Shown here: in pieces, positions 5,076 to 8,782 of the stretch | Layout: the number at the start of each line of letters is the position of its first letter | Numbering within the stretch: position 1 is the first letter of the stretch | Assembly: GCA_937881155.1 (NCBI GenBank) | Contig: CALGFI010000046.1 | Coordinates: forward strand, 1 to 8,782 | Reading direction: 5' to 3' | Length of the DNA stretch: 8,782 nt | Source of the DNA: an uncultured bacterium | GTDB taxonomy: Bacteria; Actinomycetota; UBA4738; HRBIN12 | Made by a program: the position numbers and the translations under genes | The notes under the pieces: generated by a model | What the model was told of the DNA's origin: nothing | What the model saw: only the letters and a program-made list of their open reading frames with translations | Databases searched by the model: none

Positions 5076-6359
5076 CTACTTCCGGGTCAGCGAGTACGCG
5101 ATCCTCGCGGCGATCGCGTGTCGTGCGGACGCCCGCGCGGGGTTCGTCTCGCAGTTGGTTTCCGTCTCGGCATCACACGCGTCCGACCCGAGCCCGCCGT
5201 CGGCGGTGTCGGCGTCCTGATCGGCGAACCCGAAGAAGCCGCCGAGGATCACGTCGTCGCCGTCGAGACCGAACAGGTCATCGGCTCCGGTGCTGCCTTC
5301 GAGCGTGTTCGAAGCGTCGTCTCCGGTGATCGTGTCGTCGAACACGGTCCCAATCACGTTCTCGAAACCGGCCAGCGTGTCACCGTGCGAGTCCGTTTGC
5401 GTGCTGAGGTCGATCGTCATCCCCGCCGTCGAGTCGAGGTTCCCCAAGGTGTCGATTCCGAGACCGCCGTTCAGGCTGTCGACGCCGTCGCCACCGTCGA
5501 TGAGGTCGTCTCCATCGCCCCCGTCGACCGTGTCACCGCCCTCGTTGAGGGCCACGAAGGTGTTGTTCCCTGCGTCGCCGGTCATGATGTCGTTGCCACG
5601 GCTCCCGGAGGCCCCCTCGATCCCAACGAGGGTGTCGTTCCCATTGCCGGTCGAGACGCCGGTCAGAAGGTTCACATTCACGGGCCCCGCGAGGATGTTG
5701 TTCGGGCGGAAGTACGCGTCGACGAAGTAGTTCTCGGCGAAGTCGAGGCCGTTGCCCCCGTCGAGCACGTCGTCCCCCGCGCCGCCCACGAGGCCATCAC
5801 CTCCGCCGAGTCCGGTGATCGTGTCGTTGCCTTCCAGGCCGATCAGGACGTTTGACGCCTTGTTGCCCTCGATCTCGTCATCGAAGGGGCTGCCCACGAT
5901 CAGCTCGACGCCGCCGTCGAGCGTGTCGGTGCCCGTCCCGGTCACCTCTTCATCAGCCAGGCTGGCGGTGATCGAACGCGTCGCGTCCGGATACCGCACG
6001 TCGTCGAGCCGTCCGCCGCCGCCTCGAACGACGTCCTTGCCCGCCCCGGGCTGGAGACCGTCGTCACCGCCGCCACCGTCCAAGCGGTCGCGGCCGTCGC
6101 GACCGATGAGGAGATCGCTGCCGCGGCCGCCGCAGAGGAGATCGTTGCCGGCGAGCCCTCTGATGAGGTCGTCGCCGCCGCGGCCGTGGATGACGTCGCG
6201 GCCCCGCGTTCCCTTGAGGCGATCGTCGCGCGACGTCCCGACGATCGTGGCGACCTTTCCAAAGCACCGCGGAGCGGCCGCCGACGCAGGCACGCCCACG
6301 ACCCCGATCACGACCACGATTACGGACGCGAACGTGAGGAGGCGCCTCGGAAGGCTCAT
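5076..6359 (-). CDS. Secreted RTX-repeat calcium-binding protein (427 aa)
   Basis: The ATG at 6359 has GGTGGAG 5 nt upstream; the 36-residue in-frame extension is rejected because it lacks a ribosome site and would bury the signal peptide. Residues 1-29 are a Sec signal peptide ('MSLPRRLLTF' then a Val/Ile core, cleavage near ASA-AA). 'CFGKVATIVGT' opens a run of nonapeptide repeats of the form GGxGxDxLx: 'GRGGDDLIRGLAGNDLLCGG', 'GRDGRDRLDGGGGDD', later 'GLGGGDGLVGGAGDDVLDGG', 'VDGGDGDDLIDGGDGVDSLNGG' in two pieces, and 'DDVILGG'. Non-repeat segments lie between the repeat blocks. Each such repeat folds into a calcium-binding parallel beta roll outside the cell. No enzyme domain, cell-wall sorting motif or type I secretion signal is seen. 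The Cys residues at 32 and in 'LLCGG' and the 'CDAETETNC' tail may form disulphides. I recognise the motif order from many secreted actinobacterial proteins. Confidence 0.92.
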   Translation of the reverse strand: MSLPRRLLTFASVIVVVIGVVGVPASAAAPRCFGKVATIVGTSRDDRLKGTRGRDVIHGRGGDDLIRGLAGNDLLCGGRGSDLLIGRDGRDRLDGGGGDDGLQPGAGKDVVRGGGGRLDDVRYPDATRSITASLADEEVTGTGTDTLDGGVELIVGSPFDDEIEGNKASNVLIGLEGNDTITGLGGGDGLVGGAGDDVLDGGNGLDFAENYFVDAYFRPNNILAGPVNVNLLTGVSTGNGNDTLVGIEGASGSRGNDIMTGDAGNNTFVALNEGGDTVDGGDGDDLIDGGDGVDSLNGGLGIDTLGNLDSTAGMTIDLSTQTDSHGDTLAGFENVIGTVFDDTITGDDASNTLEGSTGADDLFGLDGDDVILGGFFGFADQDADTADGGLGSDACDAETETNCETNPARASARHAIAARIAYSLTRK

Positions 6360-6371
6360 GGGGACTCCACC

Positions 6372-6466
6372 TGAGTGACAGAACCGCGAAGCCAACCTAT
6401 GGCGATTCGAAGGGCTCCGGCAACATCCGGAGATGACCAGTTGGCGAACCGGCAGTGGTGCACTCA
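6372..6466 (-). other. Nested inverted repeats in the upstream region of the RTX gene (possible structured leader)
   Basis: Three perfect 6-bp complementary pairs are nested around one centre. TGAGTG (6372-6377) pairs with CACTCA (6461-6466), GCCAAC (6391-6396) with GTTGGC (6440-6445), and CTCCGG (6415-6420) with CCGGAG (6427-6432) across a 6-nt loop. In the - strand transcript the 3' arm of the outer stem lies directly next to the GGTGGAG ribosome site, so folding could affect translation. I do not recognise a known riboswitch class. A competing reading is that a promoter lies inside the element, which would leave the 5' arms untranscribed. Confidence 0.4.
6394..6423 (-). promoter_or_regulatory. 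Candidate promoter of the RTX gene
   Basis: On the - strand TTGCCG (6423-6418) and TAGGTT (6399-6394) are 18 nt apart, matching four of six and three of six consensus positions. Transcription would start near 6387, giving a leader of about 28 nt. The CTCCGG/CCGGAG hairpin overlaps the -35 and could serve as an operator instead of an RNA stem. Confidence 0.35.
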
Positions 6467-6501
6467 CGCCGCCGAGAGGCGTCGCACCGGTCTGCCGCTC
6501 T

Positions 6502-6575
6502 CGGCCGATGGCCTAGCCCTCGGGGTCCCGCGTCCATCGGCCGCGACCCGTTGACGCCCCACGAATGGCCGATAG
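6502..6575. repeat. 10-bp perfect inverted repeat plus a third copy of its core
   Basis: CGGCCGATGG (6502-6511) and CCATCGGCCG (6534-6543) are perfect reverse complements 22 nt apart. The core GGCCGATRG recurs at 6567-6575, giving three copies within 75 bp of the divergent region. This fits a transcription-factor binding array or an RNA hairpin. Apart from these and the RTX leader, the 6360-6639 gap holds no gene that I can support. Confidence 0.5.
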
Positions 6576-6578
6576 ACC
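6551..6578 (+). promoter_or_regulatory. Weak candidate promoter of the small membrane/coiled-coil gene
   Basis: TTGACG (6551-6556) is a good -35 match. The best -10 at 16 nt spacing is TAGACC (6573-6578), which is poor. The third GGCCGATRG copy lies between the two boxes, where a repressor would block polymerase. Confidence 0.3.
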
Positions 6579-6639
6579 GATGTGCTCCACCCGCGTCATG
6601 GCGCACTCTCTCCCCGTCGACTGAAGGGAGGGCTTGTGG

Positions 6640-6963
6640 ATGGGTATCTCTACGGTGGAGTGGCTGCAGGTCGTACTTGCCGGGCTCGCCCTCCTGACCT
6701 GCGTGGTCGTACTTCTGACGACGCTCGGAATGCGGGCGGTGGCCTTGGAAACGGCGACGCTCGACGAAACGGACACGAAGACGATCGTGAACCTTCGACT
6801 GCTCGAATCCCGCGTCTCCGAGCTGGAAAAGGTCGCCGCCGGGCTCGAACGATCTCGAGGCTTCACCGATATCAGCTCTGATGTCGTCGACCTCCGAGCG
6901 GCGCTCGGCGCCTTTCGACGGCGCGGCGTGACCGGCGTCGTGCGTGTTCCGGACGCCGAGTAG
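6640..6963 (+). CDS. Small single-pass membrane protein with a coiled-coil tail (107 aa)
   Basis: The ATG at 6640 has AGGGAGGG (6625-6632) at 7 nt; a TTG two codons earlier is the alternative and too close to that site. Residues 7-30 ('EWLQVVLAGLALLT' onward) form one transmembrane helix. 'KTIVNLRLLESRVSELEKVAAGLERS' (47-72, broken across heptads) is a good coiled coil. The tail (78-107) contains 'DVVDLRAALGAFRRRGVTGVVRV'. This is the layout of membrane-anchored scaffold or sensor-partner proteins, but I recognise no family and assign no function. Its stop codon is the left end of a hairpin shared with the convergent DUF4126 gene. Confidence 0.75.
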   Translation: MGISTVEWLQVVLAGLALLTCVVVLLTTLGMRAVALETATLDETDTKTIVNLRLLESRVSELEKVAAGLERSRGFTDISSDVVDLRAALGAFRRRGVTGVVRVPDAE

Positions 6964-6975
6964 CGGAGACCGCTA
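6961..6975. terminator. Hairpin spanning the stop codons of two convergent genes
   Basis: TAGCGG (6961-6966) and CCGCTA (6970-6975) are perfect reverse complements around AGA. The outermost triplets are the stop codons of the + and - strand genes. It can fold in either transcript, so it may be a compact bidirectional terminator, though it has no T-runs. Confidence 0.4.
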
Positions 6976-7536
6976 GGCGATCGGACGGTGCCGGGGGCGC
7001 CGGCGGATCGCCAGGACCACGAGCGCGACGACTCCCGCGACGAGGACGACCGCGAGGAGCGGCACGAGGATCGCCGCGAACGAGAGCGTCGCGGACAGGC
7101 CGTCCTCGCCGAGACTCAACACCGGGTTCCCCACGCCTCCGGTCGTGACGGTGGAGAGCGGTCGAGCGACGGACCGGGCGCCCTGGGTCGCCTCGGCCGC
7201 CACCGCGCCAAGGACCAACGCCACGACCGGCGTTGCGCCGGTGTCCGACGTCACCCCGAGTGCGAGGGCGGCCCCGACGATCGGCGCGACGACGAAGCCG
7301 ATCGCGTGCAACACGTGATCGACCGCGGGCACCTTGTCGCCGATGAAGTCGATCAGTCCGATCACCGCGATCACGCCGAGCACGACCGGTTCCTCGAGTC
7401 GATCGAACGGAGCATCGAGCGTGATCAGGTCGGTCGTTCGCGCCAGGACGCCGGTGATCAGGAGCGGAACGTAGGCGTTGAAGCCCGCGGCCGTGGACAG
7501 GCCGAGTCCGGTCGCGAGCGAGAGGAGCGTCTCCAC
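6973..7536 (-). CDS. DUF4126 family multi-pass membrane protein (187 aa)
   Basis: The protein opens with 'LATGLGLSTAAGFNAYVPLL' and 'TGVLAR', the signature of DUF4126 (PF13548), with the characteristic Ala-Gly-Phe-x-Ala-Tyr. 'DFIGDKVPAVDHVLHAIGF' (63-81) is the second hallmark, with an Asp-Lys-x-Pro-x-Val-Asp-His. 'SVARPLSTVTTGGVGNPVLSLGED' (122-145, in two halves) is the third, followed by a long C-terminal hydrophobic stretch (150-177) and a basic tail. About five hydrophobic segments are visible (5-33, 51-67, 78-96, 101-117, 150-177). The biochemical role of the family is unknown. The GTG at 7536 has no clear Shine-Dalgarno. An 8-bp palindrome GCCTAGGC (7538-7545) lies directly upstream. 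Confidence 0.9.
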   Translation of the reverse strand: METLLSLATGLGLSTAAGFNAYVPLLITGVLARTTDLITLDAPFDRLEEPVVLGVIAVIGLIDFIGDKVPAVDHVLHAIGFVVAPIVGAALALGVTSDTGATPVVALVLGAVAAEATQGARSVARPLSTVTTGGVGNPVLSLGEDGLSATLSFAAILVPLLAVVLVAGVVALVVLAIRRRPRHRPIA

Positions 7537-7596
7537 CGCCTAGGCCCGCCTTTCACCTATCGTTCTCGTTCGCATGACCCATCTTGGAGGACGCCG

Positions 7597-8121
7597 GTGG
7601 CCGAGCGCACGCTGAACTTCACGACGCAGGTCTCCGTGACGTCGAAAGCAACGCCCGACGCCGTCTACGACACGATCTTGGATCTTCGCGCACACCTCGA
7701 ATGGTCCGGCGAGCGCGCCGATGACGACAAGTTCAAGCTCCTGTCGCTCGAGGCGCCCGACGGTCCAGCCGCCGTCGGTACGACGTTCTCGTCATCGGGC
7801 ACCGCGGACAATGGGACCTTCCACGATCGATCCGTGGTCACCGAGGCGACTCGACCTCACCGGTTCGTCATCGAGACGGACTCCCGCCTGGAGCGCACAC
7901 GCGGGCGAACGTGGGAAGTTCACTTCATCCACCGCTACGACATCGAACCGGAGGCGGACGGCTCGCGGATCGTGTATAGGGAGACCGCGCAGCGTGCGAA
8001 CTACCGGCCGTACTGGCTGCACCCGCTGATCAGCCCGATCTTCCGGCCGTACGTGAATCGCGCCGACCGCAAACAGCTCACGAACCTCGCGCGCCTGGCG
8101 GAGGAACGCTCGACCGGCTGA
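7597..8121 (+). CDS. SRPBCC (START/polyketide-cyclase-like) superfamily protein (174 aa)
   Basis: The GTG at 7597 is preceded by GGAGGA (7586-7591) at 5 nt, which rules out the very long upstream extension of the frame through the antisense of the DUF4126 gene. The fold is read from the first strand 'LNFTTQVSVTSKATPDAVYDTILDL' (6-30, in two parts), 'HLEWSG' (33-38), and 'VGTTFSSSG' (60-68). It continues with 'TEATRPHRFVIETDS' (82-96), 'TWEVHFIHRYDIEPEADGSRIVYRE' (105-129) and a long C-terminal helix, the usual helix-grip pattern. Members bind hydrophobic ligands or act as cyclases, and many are of unknown role. The first strand begins right after the start, so the N-terminus is complete. It is divergent from DUF4126, with 60 bp between the two starts. 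Confidence 0.87.
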   Translation: MAERTLNFTTQVSVTSKATPDAVYDTILDLRAHLEWSGERADDDKFKLLSLEAPDGPAAVGTTFSSSGTADNGTFHDRSVVTEATRPHRFVIETDSRLERTRGRTWEVHFIHRYDIEPEADGSRIVYRETAQRANYRPYWLHPLISPIFRPYVNRADRKQLTNLARLAEERSTG

Positions 8122-8139
8122 ACGTCGCTGTGCGAGTGA

Positions 8140-8388
8140 CTACGAGACCGGTTCGTTCTGCTGTTCGGTCGGCGTCGATCCGACGACCCAGCCGAGAATC
8201 CCGGTCAGCAAGATGCGCGTTCCGACGGGCAGCGGGCGGGCGAATCCCAGTCGTGTGCCGTCGAGCTGATACTCCGACTTGATGTGCGTCCCGTCAGACA
8301 GCACCGCCTCGATCTCATCGGGCGAGTAGTGAGGTGGTTCGAAGAACACGTCGCGTTCGGAAACTGATGGCGCCGGGGACTCAACCAT
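8140..8388 (-). CDS. Small hypothetical protein (82 aa)
   Basis: The ATG at 8388 has GAGGAG (8398-8393) at 4 nt, so the 93-residue Arg/Ser-rich extension upstream is rejected. The first 20 residues are acidic and Pro-rich ('PPHYSPDEIEAVLSDG' follows at 18-33). 'SEYQLDGTRLGFARPLPVGTRILL' (38-61) looks like a beta-rich stretch, and the tail 'LLTGILGWVVGS' (60-71) is hydrophobic but too short for a sure membrane helix. I do not recognise the family. The tail ends 18 bp from the convergent SRPBCC stop. Confidence 0.65.
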   Translation of the reverse strand: MVESPAPSVSERDVFFEPPHYSPDEIEAVLSDGTHIKSEYQLDGTRLGFARPLPVGTRILLTGILGWVVGSTPTEQQNEPVS

Positions 8389-8413
8389 GTCGCTCCTCTC
8401 TCCCGACAGCTTA

Positions 8414-8441
8414 GGCCTATTTGAGCGGGTTCGACCGGCAA
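8414..8441 (-). promoter_or_regulatory. Weak candidate promoter for the 82-aa gene
   Basis: TTGCCG (8441-8436) and TAGGCC (8419-8414) on the - strand are 16 nt apart. An 8-bp palindrome TAGGCCTA covers 8412-8419. The leader would be 20-25 nt. Motif-based only. Confidence 0.25.
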
Positions 8442-8491
8442 TGACCGTGCTGCCGAAAAGGTGTGACTGATGTCGGCCCTCGGTAGGCACG

Positions 8492-8692
8492 CTACGTGGG
8501 CGACGGCCCGACCGCGAAGAAGGCGGCGACCGTGCGGACCGCCCGCCTGAGCCGGTCGCTCGTGCGCGGTGGTGGTCCCGTCTTGGGTAACTCCACGACG
8601 GTAAGTCGCGGACGGTTAAAGATCGCGGTCGGCGTGACATCCTCGGCGTCACGCCGAACCGCAGCATCCCTAGCTGGCGTCATGGTGTTCAC
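8492..8692 (-). CDS. Small hypothetical protein downstream of the microprotein (66 aa)
   Basis: The GTG at 8692 starts 4 nt after the microprotein stop. Its GAGG ribosome site is formed by that stop codon (TGAGG, then CA), so it is probably translated by coupling; an ATG at 8683 is the alternative. The product is basic, with an N-terminal 'ARDAAVRRDAEDVTPTAIF', a Pro-rich middle ('ELPKTGPPPRTSDRL'), and an amphipathic end ('RAVRTVAAFFAVG'). No family recognised. The small size and lack of a homologue I can name keep confidence modest. Confidence 0.5.
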   Translation of the reverse strand: MNTMTPARDAAVRRDAEDVTPTAIFNRPRLTVVELPKTGPPPRTSDRLRRAVRTVAAFFAVGPSPT

Positions 8693-8696
8693 TGCC

Positions 8697-8762
8697 TCAG
8701 AACAGCCAGACCAGAAGAAGTACGAGAACCAGCAATCCGACGAGAGACACTCCGATATACAT
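8697..8762 (-). CDS. 21-residue single-helix membrane microprotein
   Basis: This ORF is too short for normal gene calling. The ATG at 8762 is preceded by an excellent Shine-Dalgarno GAGGGAGG (8775-8768) at 5 nt. It runs 21 codons to a TGA at 8699-8697. After 'MYIG' nearly every residue is Leu, Val or a bulky hydrophobic, ending 'LLLVWLF', which is exactly enough for one transmembrane helix with almost no flanks. Leu uses several codons (CTC, TTG, CTG, CTT), so the hydrophobicity is not a simple DNA repeat. Tiny one-helix proteins such as KdpF or AcrZ modulate larger membrane complexes, but no such partner follows here. The upstream promoter is outside the window. Confidence 0.6.
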   Translation of the reverse strand: MYIGVSLVGLLVLVLLLVWLF

Positions 8763-8782
8763 CTCGACCTCCCTCGTGCTTC

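Noticed and set aside
5043..5855. A 270-codon open frame on the + strand
   Set aside because: It is antisense to the RTX repeats; its Val/Glu-rich periodic look is the mirror of the GGxGxD repeats.
5440..6230. Possible CRISPR or tandem DNA repeat
   Set aside because: The periodicity comes from degenerate RTX nonapeptide codons; there are no identical repeats separated by unique spacers.
6988..7596. A 203-residue N-terminal extension of the SRPBCC gene
   Set aside because: It is antisense to the DUF4126 gene and rich in Arg/Asp. The GTG at 7597 has a good ribosome site and begins exactly at the SRPBCC fold.
8453..8478. Hairpin GCCGA/TCGGC after the 66-aa gene
   Set aside because: Only 5 bp with a 16-nt loop; its T-run lies inside the loop and not after it, so it is not convincing as a terminator.
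8389..8667. A 93-residue N-terminal extension of the 82-aa gene
   Set aside because: It is Arg/Ser-rich, lacks a ribosome site, and overlaps the frame of the 66-aa gene. The ATG at 8388 has GAGGAG at 4 nt.
8697..8762. The microprotein as KdpF
   Set aside because: It has a single helix of similar kind, but no kdpA follows and the sequence shares no KdpF features beyond hydrophobicity.

Overview
The window is a GC-rich (roughly two-thirds G+C by eye), densely coded stretch of chromosome. It most resembles an actinobacterium (Actinomycetota), probably an uncultured environmental lineage. Three things point that way: a protein of the F420-dependent Ddn nitroreductase family, several genes whose starts lack a Shine-Dalgarno but have a TANNNT box 7-8 nt upstream (leaderless style), and frequent GTG starts. 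I cannot place it below phylum, and other high-GC phyla that use F420 are not excluded. I see no rRNA, tRNA, insertion sequence, CRISPR array or phage genes.

Layout. On the + strand: the C-terminal end of a PDZ protein (probably a trypsin-like S1C protease, 1-218), a membrane-anchored conserved protein (333-902), and a strong hairpin terminator (926-982). These are followed by a two-gene unit of a zinc-ribbon plus helix-turn-helix protein (999-1457) and a Ddn-family oxidoreductase (1463-1888). On the - strand, overlapping that oxidoreductase tail to tail, is a two-gene unit with the signature of a RES/Xre-type NAD-targeting toxin-antitoxin module (antitoxin 3043-2387, toxin 2390-1848, joined by a GTGA overlap). 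Divergent from it on the + strand are a HicB-like/DinB-like two-domain protein (3095-3763), a stand-alone PAS-domain protein (3775-4194) and a metallo-beta-lactamase-fold hydrolase (4198-5046). The last two are almost abutting.

A secreted calcium-binding RTX-repeat protein lies on the - strand (6359-5076). It is followed by a 280-bp divergent regulatory region rich in inverted repeats and a small membrane/coiled-coil protein on + (6640-6963). Then come a DUF4126 membrane protein on - (7536-6973) and a SRPBCC-fold protein on + (7597-8121). The right edge holds three small - strand genes: a 21-residue one-helix membrane microprotein (8762-8697), a 66-residue protein that starts 4 nt after it, and an 82-residue protein (8388-8140).

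The most system-like item is the RES/Xre pair: the toxin keeps the Arg, Glu and Pro-Ser motifs of the fold, and the antitoxin carries a long extra N-terminal domain. The least expected items are the 21-codon microprotein gene, the nested stems in the leader/promoter of the RTX gene, and a small hairpin whose two ends are the stop codons of two convergent genes. Most other genes are ordinary conserved actinobacterial families of unknown role.
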